Source: Vitrella brassicaformis
Lineage: Eukaryota; Sar; Vitrellaceae
Direction of reading: 5' to 3'
Assembly (NCBI GenBank): GCA_001179505.1
Contig: CDMY01000499.1
Span: 53,642-92,420 of the forward strand
Length of the DNA: 38,779 nucleotides
The translations under genes and the position numbers were made by a program. The stretch's first letter is position 1. Each line of letters opens with the position of its first letter. The notes under the pieces were generated by a model. It worked only from the letters and a program-made list of their open reading frames with translations. It was not told the origin of the DNA and made no database searches. Positions 1 through 9,245 of this stretch are shown piece after piece.

Positions 1-70
1 CGAGAAGGGAGTGTATTCAGTTGATTGGATCCGCCGCCTAAATAAGTCCCGATCAAGCTACATCGTGTGA
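1..70 (+). CDS. 3' end of an off-window gene (partial)
   Basis: From base 2 one frame stays open for 22 codons and ends with TGA at 68-70. Its residues (EKGVYSVDWIRRL...) have ordinary protein composition, unlike the CA/TG-rich shadow frames of this window. It would be the last exon of a plus-strand gene that starts before the window. The family is unknown and no splice acceptor is visible, so this rests on codon content alone. Confidence 0.3.
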   Translation, partial: EKGVYSVDWIRRLNKSRSSYIV

Positions 71-496
71 GTCGTCTCTATCTACGTGGATGTGTGTCGG
101 ATTTTCCTTTGCCCATATGTATGTAATTGCCGACGGGTTGCTCGCACGTGCGGCGCCTAGTGGGCAAGAAAGGGGTGGGTCATGGGTCGACAGGACCGAA
201 TGATCATTGTACACGTTGCTCTAAGTTAGAGGATGGGCAAGCAGTATCGTCGATAAATAAAGGTTGACACCCAGACGGATAAGTATGAATGAGTCAGTCA
301 GTCGTCAGTCCCACTCCCCAGGCCAATAAATGCCCCGGAATGGACTGAGCTGTCCTGTGCGGCCGGCCGGCTAGGGGCACTCACTGTATTTTCTCGCCCT
401 CCCACCCTCCCTGATCGACTGCCTGCCTGCCTGTCTCTCTTGAGCAGGGCCGACAAGACACTCGCAAAAAACGAAACACGTACGGGCGTCGACGAC

Positions 497-1299
497 TCAC
501 TTGTTATCGGGCATCAGACGAGCACGGAGACCTTCTTCTCGCTCGTCTGTCACACCCTGCTCATCACTCTGCTGCCTTGTGTCCGTGCCCGCATGGCTCG
601 TCGGTACTCGTCTATAAGGCACCTCACCTCGACACGCCCTACAGGTCTTGTGCCTGCACGGCTGGTCTTCGCGACAGCGGGACCTAGCCAGAGCCCCGGT
701 GTAATGGGGCTCCCATATTGAGAAGTACCTCAGTACGCGGCCGAGAGAGCTCCTAGACACACGAACACACACACACACACCTACACGAAATGAGACTGAT
801 GATCGAATCCGTCGAGCACCCACTGGGCAAAGCGGTCCTGCGATTCGTCGAGGGCGATGAGATATTCTTCGTTACGACGAAGTATCGCCTGCCACCGATG
901 CACACACATACACACACACACAGACTCGCACTCATACACACATACATCCACGCGAGGTGGGGCCTGCCAGATGGCACATACATCTGCCTTCTCTAGGTAA
1001 GTCTCGAAGTCGCTTGCGTCATGATGTGCGGCAGCTGATTAGCGGAGGTGGAGAGGGTCAGATGCAAACCGAGGACAGACAGACAGACGTATTGCCCGTG
1101 CGTGTGCGTGTGTGCGTCGTCTTACTCTGTCCAGAGTCGGGCACCGAAGACCTGCTGGACGCCTGAAGAGCAACAAACACAACCCCTCCAGACACTAACC
1201 ATTCGCTCTTCCGTGGCCGCGCACCGCTGTTCCGATCTGTGTTTGCCTGTCGGCTTCCGTGGCCGTCTGGCCTCCACGAGTGAGTGACTTGGCTGCCAT
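497..1299 (-). CDS. Hypothetical protein, five exons, cysteine-rich C-terminal part
   Basis: Family not recognised. A phase-consistent model on the minus strand has exons 1299-1200, 1162-1145, 1034-982, 888-797 and 752-497, giving 172 aa. It starts MAAKSLTRGGQTATEAD and ends ...RLMPDNK. The middle exons (AAHHDASDFETYLEKAD, then AILRRNEEYLIALDESQDRF) are strongly protein-like and fix the strand. The last exon has a Cys-rich stretch (CREDQPCRHKTCRACR) that could bind metal or form disulfides. The 18-nt second exon is the weakest part; it was chosen because it keeps phase, and a longer exon to about 1122 is possible. The gene is divergent from the gene at 1990, and the repeat at 1431 lies between them. 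Confidence 0.5.
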
Positions 1300-1989
1300 G
1301 AACAAATGAGTGAGACAGACGCGAGGAAAGGTGCCTGCCGGTCAGGCACATGCCAGTTCACTCGATGCATGTCCGTCACGTCACGTCACCTGCTTGTGTT
1401 TTTCGAACCCTTAACCCTAAACCCTATATTCAGCGGGTTTCAGGCTCCAGGGTTTGAAACCCTTAGCCTGTAACCCTAGCACCATCCGGCGCGGTTGCGG
1501 TGAGCGACAAGCGCACAAACAGCGGACGACGTGCTCTGAGGTACAGTACGTGTGCGCCTGTCTATTCCTTCATGCAGATCTTCAGCACTTGCTGCAGATG
1601 CCATGGTGCAGATGTATCAGAGGGATGGCATTGAATGAGTGAATGATTCATCACTGTGGTCTGCTGGGCTCGTGTGCGTGCGTTACAGGTGCTCAGCATT
1701 TGACCCGAACGATCCATGGCGGTGATTGTCTCTCACCCGTCACTCACTTCAGCTGCCTAAGTCCGTGATGCTGGTGCAGGAGGGTTTTGTGCTGCTTCTG
1801 CTGGCTGGTGGGGCCTCCACCTTCTCGATGCTCTCGCCGACGGGACTTCGCCGACGCGCCACCTCTCAGCAGCGTCCGGTCGGTGCCTGAATGATGGATG
1901 GGTCAATCTGATCTGAACGGACACTGATTGCTGGTCCGTGTTTGCAAACAACCAATCAGATGCGGCGCATTGGCAAGTCCTGGCACTCG
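1300..1989. promoter_or_regulatory. Divergent intergenic region carrying a dispersed repeat
   Basis: This 690-bp interval separates the starts of two divergent genes (minus from 1299, plus from 1990) and probably holds both promoters. It contains telomere-like CCCTAAA units near 1407-1425 and copy 1 of the dispersed repeat (1431-1701). No TATA box or other core promoter element stands out. An in-frame upstream ATG at 1942 could extend the plus gene by 16 codons. Confidence 0.35.
1431..1701 (+). repeat. Dispersed repeat, copy 1, with telomere-like motifs at its left edge
   Basis: The segment recurs in inverted orientation at 9070-8761. Matching blocks include gggtttcaggctccagggtt, the stretch around atgcagatcttcagcacttg, and the right edge cgttacaggtgctcagcatt. 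The copies then diverge sharply. Copy 1 lacks about 35 bp present in copy 2 and has a 4-bp insertion near 1635. The block around 1577-1637 reads as a protein-like frame (SSALAADAMVQMYQRDG) in both copies, broken in copy 1 by the 4-bp change. Just left of the repeat are aaccctaaaccct units of plant-telomere type. Whether it is a mobile element, a duplicated gene edge or a shared promoter/leader is open. Confidence 0.75.
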
Positions 1990-3443
1990 ATGACAAGTGC
2001 ATCGAAAGAGGAGGAGGGTGCCGCGAGTGCCGCTCCCCACGTGGTGGCACCGCACCCGTCAAAAAGGTGCAGCCACGTGGTAATCCCGTCACTCACTTAT
2101 GAGCGAACGCTGTCCTTGACCTGTGTGCACGTGTGTGTGTCTGCAATCTGCAGTCTGCAGGCGCCAAGGAGGACAGCAGTTCGCTCGGCCCGCTGCCACG
2201 AGTCGTGGTTCCAAAGAAACTGATGGACTTCCTCTATTCGTTACACGTGCCAGGGGACAAAAGAAGAGGCATCACGGGCAGGTAAGTACATGTATGTCAG
2301 AGAGAAAGAATGTGAGTGCATTCATTGCTTCTCATTGATAGCATTCATTCATTCATTTGTCCATCCAGGTTGCTCGAGTACATGGGCCGCTCAGAGACAA
2401 TGACCAGCATGGGGTACATGCATGAGTAGATGTCCTTTGTAGATTGATCTCTCTGTCTGTGTCTGTGTGTGGTAGGTACCACTTCTGGCCTCTGGTAGGA
2501 GAAGACACACTCACTAGGTGGTGGTGCATCACGTGTGCTTCCCGACCCCTCTTCATCCAGCCCTTCTCTCTGTCTGTCTGTCTGTCTGTCTGTCCATTAT
2601 GCAGATGGCAGAGATGGTGCGGCAGACTGACTGGCGCGTGAGGGTCTTTGCTGTGGACCCTCCTGACATGTATGCGCACGACGAGTGTTTCTTCCTGATA
2701 ATACAAAAGGACGGCACTGACGGCCGAACCCACAGAGGGTACGCACATAACATACGCACACACGACAACGATGGATGAAAAGGAGACGCATCGCATATAT
2801 CCACCACTTGGTGCCCACGCGCAGGGAAGGAACGCAGTTTGCTGTGCTGGCGGGCAACCACCCTACTGACACGGCGTGCAAGCAGCTCAAGGAGCTCGTC
2901 CGCAGAGACAACATCACCCAGGCAAGCAGCCACATACGCCAAGCCCAAGCCAGACGGACACGGTCTTCCTGTGTCTGAGCTCGAGTGTACCTCGTAGCCA
3001 AATTAATGGATTCCTTTCTTCCTGCGTGTGTGTGCGCCTTGGTTCAGTGCGCCTTGGTGATGAAAGGCGCTGTGTGGACCATGATGTACTACGACAGGGA
3101 TAGGGACAGGCTGATGCCGACCATGGGCAGGCCAATCGGCAACATAGACGTCAACGTCAGCAAAGACGGGTCAGAGCAGCTCGGAGGCTATGGAGCCCAG
3201 ACCGTTGTGGACTATGTAAGCATACAAACTCACACCTCGATAGAGACGAACACACACAGCAGCAGTCATGCAATCAAACATCTGTACTTATCGTCGATTA
3301 TCGACAGGTTAGAGAGGCCCGACCATAGGGAGGTTGCGGGCTACGCCGGTCTTTTCCCCTGGGAGAAGAACGAGGCAGCTGTTGAAGCAGCGAGGGATGC
3401 AGTGCAGGAGATGTCCGATGATGGATGGGGAGGCAGTGATTGA
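1990..3443 (+). CDS. Hypothetical protein, eight exons including a 19-nt microexon and a GC-AG intron
   Basis: Exons 1990-2079, 2154-2281, 2369-2413, 2476-2494, 2605-2738, 2825-2921, 3048-3215 and 3315-3443 join in phase to 269 aa. The family is not recognised. Well-formed stretches include VVVPKKLMDFLYSLHVPGDK, YHFWPLMAEMVRQTDWRVRV, FAVLAGNHPTDTACKQLKEL and MKGAVWTMMYYDRDRDRLMP. These suggest a soluble folded protein, with no signal peptide or membrane segment. The 19-nt exon encodes only YHFWPL plus a split glycine. The intron from 2922 starts with GC in the context CAG|GCAAGC. The last acceptor (TTAGAG|AGG) was chosen because the nearer CAG at 3309 leads to an immediate stop. The 3' end faces the Mpv17-like gene. 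Confidence 0.65.
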
Positions 3444-3812
3444 TTGAGCGGGTAGCCACCGCGGTGTAGGTATTTATGTCAATTGGTATATAGGCAGATC
3501 ACTCCCATAGACAGACAGACATACAGACGAGTGTGCCTTTTTCGATGGTCCGTTTGTAAAGCAGCGTAAGAATCCTACACATGGGTAGGCAGGAAGCAGT
3601 TTTTCCGTAAGCATCTGTGGCTGACTAACTGACTGACTGACAGGTGATTGACTCTTCCATGGCACTGTGTCGATAGGCTGAGCATTAACCTCACGCAGTC
3701 ATTGGAATCAGTGTTGCTCTCTCCCCTGTCCAAGAGCTCATGGACACGCATAAGCAGAAGGAAGGCACATGAGCTGATTCGCAAGTCGGGGGCAGCATAT
3801 CACACAGTCAGT
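3444..3812. other. Intergenic, between convergent 3' ends
   Basis: A 369-bp spacer lies between the stop codons of two convergent genes. Short GACA and CTGA runs are present. No gene, RNA or clear polyadenylation hexamer is seen. Confidence 0.5.
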
Positions 3813-5024
3813 TCAGTTCATAGTAGCTGCCTTTCCCTCCGACTCCCTTCCCTCCTCTCCATCGCCAGCCCTCGACCCACGGGCCGTCGCCGCATCTGTC
3901 GATGCATGTGTAGACGGTGTGTCTTCTGTCCTTGACCTGGACGGCTTGATGACTTGTTTGGGGTGCACAACACCCGGAGAGATCCGCGAGAGCAGGTAGG
4001 CGGTCCAAAAGACGCTCACCTGCACAAACAAGATAGCAATTGTGATGCGACTGTGTCTTGGCTAAGCACAGGAACACGTGCTTCATGCTTACGAGATTGC
4101 CCACAAACACGCGCAGCTTCGGTGGGACGTACCTACAGGCACACCGGAAAGAACAGCGAGCGACACAAACAGATACTCGAAAACGTTGCACATCTGGTCA
4201 GCACCTGTACTGAATCAGGCCCTGTGAAGCAGAAGCAAGGCAGCAAAGTATGAGCATCGATCGGCTATCCATGTGTGTGAGTATTTCACTGCTCACCACA
4301 ATTGGCCACAGACAGACATTTTTCTTCCACACGTCGAAGAGACGGCTTTGCAGCTCTCGTGCGATGGCTTGCGGCGAGCGGCCCTCGGCCAGGCCAACGA
4401 CGACGAAGTTGAGGGCGAGGAAGAAGGGCGCGAACACGAGTTGATCAAACACGACCTGCGCAGAAATCATCGCAGAAATCATCCCAGTGACCCGTCCCCA
4501 CGCAGCTGGCGTCACGCACCTTCGTGAGCACCGTCTTGGAGCCTTGTGGCGGCCACTTCTGGAACAGCCGCTCCACCCACCCAAACCACTGATGGACAGA
4601 GAGATTAATCGATGCGATGGTATCACGACTGCTCGCAAATGATCTGCCCGAAGTAGTCTGCTTACATAGTGCAGGACAGGCCCGCGAACGATGAGTCCTG
4701 CGCAAGAGACCACAAAACAAATTGACAACATCTTGCTCGTGTGTGCCCTTCTCTCTCTTGTGATCCATGCGTGTGTGAATACATACCGATGACGAATTGC
4801 CGCTGTGCACTCTTTCGCGTGAAGACCATCTTTTCCACCGGCACATGGTGCTTGGTCTGTATGAGGTACTGTGACAGCAGATCGGATACTGCACTGAGGA
4901 CACCGCACGTCAGAGATTTGGTCCGGAGAGGATAGTCAGATAGCAGAGAGAGGTACAGATCTGCTATGGCCAAGACCTTCGCTGCAGCTGGAGAAGAAGA
5001 AGGAGAGGACTGGACAAGGGCCAT
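3813..5024 (-). CDS. Mpv17/PMP22-family inner membrane protein
   Basis: Seven exons (5024-4787, 4697-4666, 4588-4520, 4455-4297, 4221-4205, 4132-4093, 4019-3813) join without a phase error to 253 aa, near the usual length for this family of small four-helix membrane proteins of peroxisomes and mitochondria. Visible family signatures in order: a first-helix motif (YLSLLSDYPLRTKS, residues 24-37); RGPVLHY followed by WFGWVERLF (84-99); FDQLVFAP (116-123); SRLFDVWKKN...WPIV (about 151-166); YVPPKLRVFVGNL...VFWTAYLLSR near the end, the most conserved part. The C-terminal tail is hydrophilic and Ser/Thr-rich. Exon 5 is only 17 nt. An in-frame ATG at 5222 would add 66 residues but overlaps the divergent gene, so 5024 is preferred. 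Likely role: membrane homeostasis or a channel; substrate unknown. Confidence 0.9.
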
Positions 5025-5200
5025 GGCGAGAGGAAACTCAAAGGCAACGCAACTCAGGCAACAGCAGCAACTCCTTGGGGTAGTGCGTGAAACGGATTCA
5101 AACTTGCCTCGAAGGAGCGGTTTCAGGGAGCATCCTGATTCAACTTGCCCTTTGCGAGCAGCTCCGCTCTTACCAGCGCTCCTTCCCCCTTGCTTCCCCG
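5025..5200. promoter_or_regulatory. Short divergent promoter region
   Basis: Only 176 bp separate the preferred ATG of the minus Mpv17-like gene (5024) from that of the plus deaminase-like gene (5201), so the two probably share a bidirectional promoter. No TATA box is evident. The interval is open in the Mpv17-like frame up to 5222, so it may instead encode an N-terminal extension of that protein. Confidence 0.4.
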
Positions 5201-6774
5201 ATGGCCGCGGTTGCTGAATCATGTCCTCAGCCCGAGGATCCCATCGTGGTCAAGAAGCAGCAGTCGCCCGATATGACGATTCGCAGCGAATCCACCGCTG
5301 AGACGTCCGTTGACGCTGCGTCAGCCAATCACAGCACGGAGGACTTCAACCCCTTCATGAATGCGGCCATCTCGAGCGCTCTGGCGGGGGTGCATCAGGA
5401 GCACGGGGGACCGTTCGGCGCCTGCATCGTCAAGAACGGGGTCATCGTAGCCTGCAGTCACAACATGGTGCCCACCAACCTCGACCCGACCTGCCACGCA
5501 GAGATGAACTGCATCAGACAGGCCTGCAAGGTGACTGACACGACACGCTCACACAGAAAGGAAGAGTCGGAGTGAGAAAAGAGAGAGTGAGTAAGAGAAA
5601 GTCATCGGGGGCTGGATGTTTCTGTCTGTCTGTTTGTCTGTTTCTTGTGTGGGTATCCATCCAGGCGTTGAGCACTCACGATTTGTCGTGTTGCGAGTTG
5701 TACACGACGTGTGAGCCGTGCCCCATGTGCTGGGGGGCGGCCAATTGGGCGCGTTTGAGGAAGATCCATATCGGGTGCACCCGCCAGACCGCGGCCAAGT
5801 ACGGCTTCGACGACGAGTTCTTCTACCAGGAGCTGGACCTGCCCCACGACAAGCGGGCCATCAAACACATGAAGGGCATCATGTCCGACCAGGTAGGTGC
5901 ACAGACAGCAACATACTCCTGGAGCGAGGGATGTGGGACTCACCCTCTCTCCCTCTCTCCCTCTCTCCCTCTGTCTGTTGATTGCTGGATGGATCCATAT
6001 ATCTCTCAGGTTCGTAAGGTGTTTGAGGAGTCGCACACGTACAAGAAGCGTCTGCGATCTGGCGGCGGCATCTTGGCCAAGATCTACCAGCAGATGTTCC
6101 TCGACGACGACAGCATCACGCCGAGTGACGACGGCAAGGGCCAGGGGATGACCTGCACCGACGAGTGGATGCAGGCGGCCATCGAGGTGGCCCTCGAGGG
6201 GCAGCGCAAGGGCGAGAGCAAGGAGCGGGAGCCATTCGGGGCGATCGTCGTCAAGGACGGGGTCATCGTGGGCCGCGGCTACAACACCGTCCTGCGGGAT
6301 GACGACCCCACCGCCACAGCGGAGGTCAACGCCATACGCGCCGCATGCAAAGTCGAAAACTCATACAAACTCGTGGTAAGTCACTCACTCAGTCAGTGGA
6401 CTGACTCGGTGTGGTGGGGTAGAGAGACAGAAGAAAGAAAGGGCAAGAGACTCAAACCACACGACTGACTGCATGAATGGAATGCGCGTGTTTGTTGTCT
6501 GTCGCATGGCATGTAGGACCACGAGCTGTACACGACGACGGAGCCCGACCCGATGTCTTTGGGAGCCATCTACTGGGCGCGGCTCAACGCCATCCACATT
6601 GGCGTGTCGCAGAAGCTGGCTGCGGCCTTCGGCCACCCCGACGGGCTGCTGCACTACAAGGAGCTCGAGACGGATTTCAAGGAGCGGGCCATCGAGAGTG
6701 AGTGGAACGTCATGGCCGATGGATGCGAGAACGTCTTCAAGTCATGGAAGAAACTCCAGGGCATCCTCTACTGA
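5201..6774 (+). CDS. Tandem guanine-deaminase-like protein; second domain lacks zinc ligands
   Basis: Exons 5201-5530, 5665-5892, 6010-6375 and 6517-6774 join in phase to 393 aa, all introns in phase 0. Two copies of the small CDA-fold deaminase domain follow each other. The first (about 50-170) has the full catalytic set: FGACIVKNGVIV, HAE at 99-101 (His zinc ligand, Glu proton shuttle) and CEPCPMC with Cys129 and Cys132. It most resembles the GuaD type that turns guanine into xanthine (DPTCHAEMNCIRQACK, YTTCEPCPMCWGA, WAR, GFDDEFFYQEL). The second (about 210-390) keeps the same frame of motifs, but HAE is TAE (Thr289), and the two Cys are Asp319 and Ser322 (EPDPMSLGA). It should therefore not bind zinc and is probably structural or regulatory. 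Substrate assignment is by motif only; cytosine or tRNA adenosine deaminase is less likely. Confidence 0.88.
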
Positions 6775-8116
6775 CCATGACGTGACGCATGGGAAGGGAG
6801 GGAGGGAGGGCTGCATGGGGGACTGACTGGTGGGCCTGTCTGTCTGTCTGTCTGTCTGTCTGGGTGACAAACAAACATCCCATCTGACCAGTTTTTAAGG
6901 GCAGTCGATGCTCACCGCGGCGGTTGGATTCAATCGCTCTGCTCTGCGTCGTGGACTGATGGATGGGCGAATGCTTGCCTGCCTGCCTGCCAGCCACTCT
7001 GTGTGTGTGTGTGTGTGTGTGTGTTGGTTTGTGCGTGTCTGTGTGTAAAGAAAATGTCCACTTTTGCCTCCCTCATTTTGCCTCATTGTGATCTGTCTGC
7101 ATACAATACTTGTCTTTGTGCTTTCTTTCTTTTCCGATGCGCACACATGACGCTGGTCTGTCTGTCTGTCTGTCTATCTGTCCGTACGCGGACACCGCGT
7201 CAGCCAGGCCAGGTCAGGTCGTGTGTGATGTGAGTGCCTGCCTGCCTGCATATCGGCCGGGGCTGGCGGAGAACAGAGCAGCATTTTGGCAATCACTGAG
7301 TGAGTGAGGAGAGGACCACTATCTATCTATGTGTCTCTTCTTCCCCTATCTATCCTCTTCTCTTTCGCTGCTCTCTCTCCCAACCAAACAGCCTGCCAGC
7401 CTGCCTGCATCTCTGTGAATTTTTCCTCAAGACCGACTTATGCGATGGATGAACCTCTGTGTGGGTATCTCTGCCGTGTGCTGCTATATGCGCATTCACA
7501 AATTTCGCAAACCCAACGCATCCTTAGTGGTTGGCTGAGCACCTCAGCGGAGGCAAAGCCAGTGCAATGCAGCATGAATGGTGTGCAAGTGCCGGTCGTC
7601 ATCGTCTGCTGCTGTGTTGTCTCCCGTCAGGGTCGTGTGATGGCGGGCACAGCCGCTGCGCGAGCTGCCCTTCTACGAGCGATTCTTGTTCATAGTTTGC
7701 AGGCGGTCCTTCCCCTGTTCCATCATGTCGCCATGCCCACGCACACGAGGCAGTGCAGGTGGTCTCCGCCACAGTCCGTCGGCCCCACCTCCACCCAACA
7801 AAGAGATAGACACAGCCGGGGAGGAGGGCGACAGACACAGCGGGGGGCAGCAGAAAAGAGCAAGCACGCTTCAGCGGCACACCCTTAGCTACTGGCTGCA
7901 GTCAGTCATGGGCCAGAGGGTCGTGCGGGCATTGGTCGGCGGTTATATACAGACTGAATATAAAAGAGTCACAAAAGTGTGGCTGTCGAGAATCTGGCCC
8001 TGGCACTCATGGACTTGACACAGACACAGCTGTGCGCGCCTTCGACAGACCAAGTCTATCTTTATCTCTCTCCCTGTCCCCTGTCCTATCCTGCACCTGT
8101 TCCCAGCTGTCTACAG
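6775..8116. other. Intergenic, between convergent genes; microsatellites
   Basis: About 1.3 kb lies between two convergent stop codons. It contains a (TCTG)n tract at about 6838-6862, a (TG)n tract at about 7001-7024 and another (TCTG)n tract at about 7158-7174. Open frames here (for example 7304-7888) are rich in simple-sequence translation and show no splice-consistent or family-like coding. No gene is called. Confidence 0.5.
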
Positions 8117-8773
8117 CTACTCGGCGAGTGGTTCCGCTGCCTCGTCGTCGGCTGGTCGGTGCCTCCTCTGAGTGACGCGCCGCCACCACTTGGCCAAAGC
8201 AGGTGCGTTGTCTCTCTGCCACTCGGCCTCCTTCTCGGGCGACCACAGCGGACCTACACACACACACACACACACACATGGAAAGAGAGAGGGTCGATTG
8301 CCGATGCGTTCCTGTCTGCATCTTGTGTGCCTCGTGTGGTCCGTGAGTGAGTGGGTGCATGTGTCCGTCCCGTCCTCACCGAGCCAGAGTGCGTATGCCT
8401 GGTGATGGTGCGCCTGGATGGGCCGTAACCCACATCTCACTGTGTCTACGAACCGCATCAGCCTGTTGCTCTCGAGTCCCTGCTCCCGAAGCTCCTTCCA
8501 TATGAGCCGCATAGCATAGTCGTTGGCAAACCGCGGTGAGCCACCGGACGCACAGTACATCTCGTACTCGGGCAAGCGACATATTTTGGGTTCCTTGTCC
8601 ATGTAGTACACAAGGACGTCCTTGTAGCCATCAACCTCTTCGGGAAAGGGCCCTCTCCACTTGGGCGGGAAACCACGTGGCGGGCGTTGGTCGAGGTCAA
8701 ACACACGGTGAAAGGAAAAAGGGTAGCGCCACATCGCCTCTCCGAGTCCCCTCTGGAAATAAATGCTGAGCAC
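8117..8773 (-). CDS. Hypothetical protein, 5' end unresolved
   Basis: Two exons are clear: 8773-8380 and 8253-8117, joined in phase (split Gly) to 176 codons. Family unknown. The first is Trp/Tyr/Pro-rich (FDLDQRPPRGFPPKWRGPFP, YYMDKEPKICRLPEYEMYC, FANDYAMRLIWKELREQGLE). The last is basic (PALAKWWRRVTQRRHR) with an acidic tail. The composition fits a small RNA-binding or organelle-ribosome-associated protein, but that is only an impression. The exon begins after a TTACAG acceptor that sits inside repeat copy 2. An upstream coding exon in the right phase could not be placed, so translation may begin at an internal Met (MWRYPFSF) or in an exon beyond the repeat. Confidence 0.6.
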   Translation of the reverse strand: MLSIYFQRGLGEAMWRYPFSFHRVFDLDQRPPRGFPPKWRGPFPEEVDGYKDVLVYYMDKEPKICRLPEYEMYCASGGSPRFANDYAMRLIWKELREQGLESNRLMRFVDTVRCGLRPIQAHHHQAYALWLGEDGTDTCTHSLTDHTRHTRCRQERIGNRPSLFPCVCVCVCVGPLWSPEKEAEWQRDNAPALAKWWRRVTQRRHRPADDEAAEPLAE

Positions 8774-9070
8774 CTGTAACGCACACACACGAGCACAGCA
8801 GAGAGGACAGTGATGAATCATTCACTCAATGCCATCCCTCTGATACATCTGCACCATGGCATCTGCAGCAAGTGCTGAAGATCTGCATGAAGAAACAGAC
8901 AGGCGCACACGTACTGTACCTCAGAGCTGGATGTGATGTTTTGAGGACCCATGCACGTCGTCCGTGATTTGATTGTTTGTGCGCGTCGTATTCGCCAAGC
9001 ACCGTCCCGGATCGTGCTAGGGCTACAGGCTAAGGGTTTCAAACCCTGGAGCCTGAAACCCAGTACGCTG
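8761..9070 (-). repeat. Dispersed repeat, copy 2 (inverted relative to copy 1)
   Basis: Read on the minus strand this matches 1431-1701 nearly end to end, with extra blocks of about 27 bp and a few bases near 8940-8985. Telomere-like aaaccctaaac sequence again lies at the outer edge (about 9077-9098). The inner edge coincides with the acceptor and first 12-13 bases of the exon of the minus gene at 8773, so the repeat supplies that gene's 3' splice site. Confidence 0.75.
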
Positions 9071-9245
9071 ACCCTCGAAAACCCTAAACGACAAACCCCA
9101 CGTTGGCGGTACTTTTCAACCTCATAGCGGGATGGCATTCTCCCGGTGTGCATCTGGGTGATGCTGGCCTATTTTCCTCTGCCAGTGGTCGTGTGGTGCT
9201 CCGCCAGTGCCATCCTGCGGGGGGCACACAGTCTCCCGAGCGGCA

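Noticed and set aside
790-996. Plus-strand frame beginning MRLMIESVEHPLGKAVLRFV
   Set aside because: It looks protein-like, but the minus strand of the same bases gives AILRRNEEYLIALDESQDRF with matching splice sites and phases to neighbours; the plus frame is its mirror.
1400-1430. Telomere end
   Set aside because: Only a few degenerate CCCTAAA units, with genes on both sides and a similar stretch near 9080; these are interstitial motifs tied to the dispersed repeat.
2565-2595. (CTGT)n and other CAGACA/(CA)n runs as CRISPR or satellite arrays
   Set aside because: They are microsatellites without unique spacers, mostly inside introns.
7304-7888. Open frame of 194 codons
   Set aside because: No family features, biased simple-sequence composition, no splice-linked neighbours, and it lies between two convergent gene ends.
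8458-8796. Alternative minus frame (CSAFISRGDSERR...) over the exon of the gene at 8117-8773
   Set aside because: It links in phase to the SSALAADAM block of the repeat but is Arg/Ser/Thr-biased and lacks a good continuation; the VLSIYFQRGLGEAMWRYPFS frame splices cleanly to the last exon.
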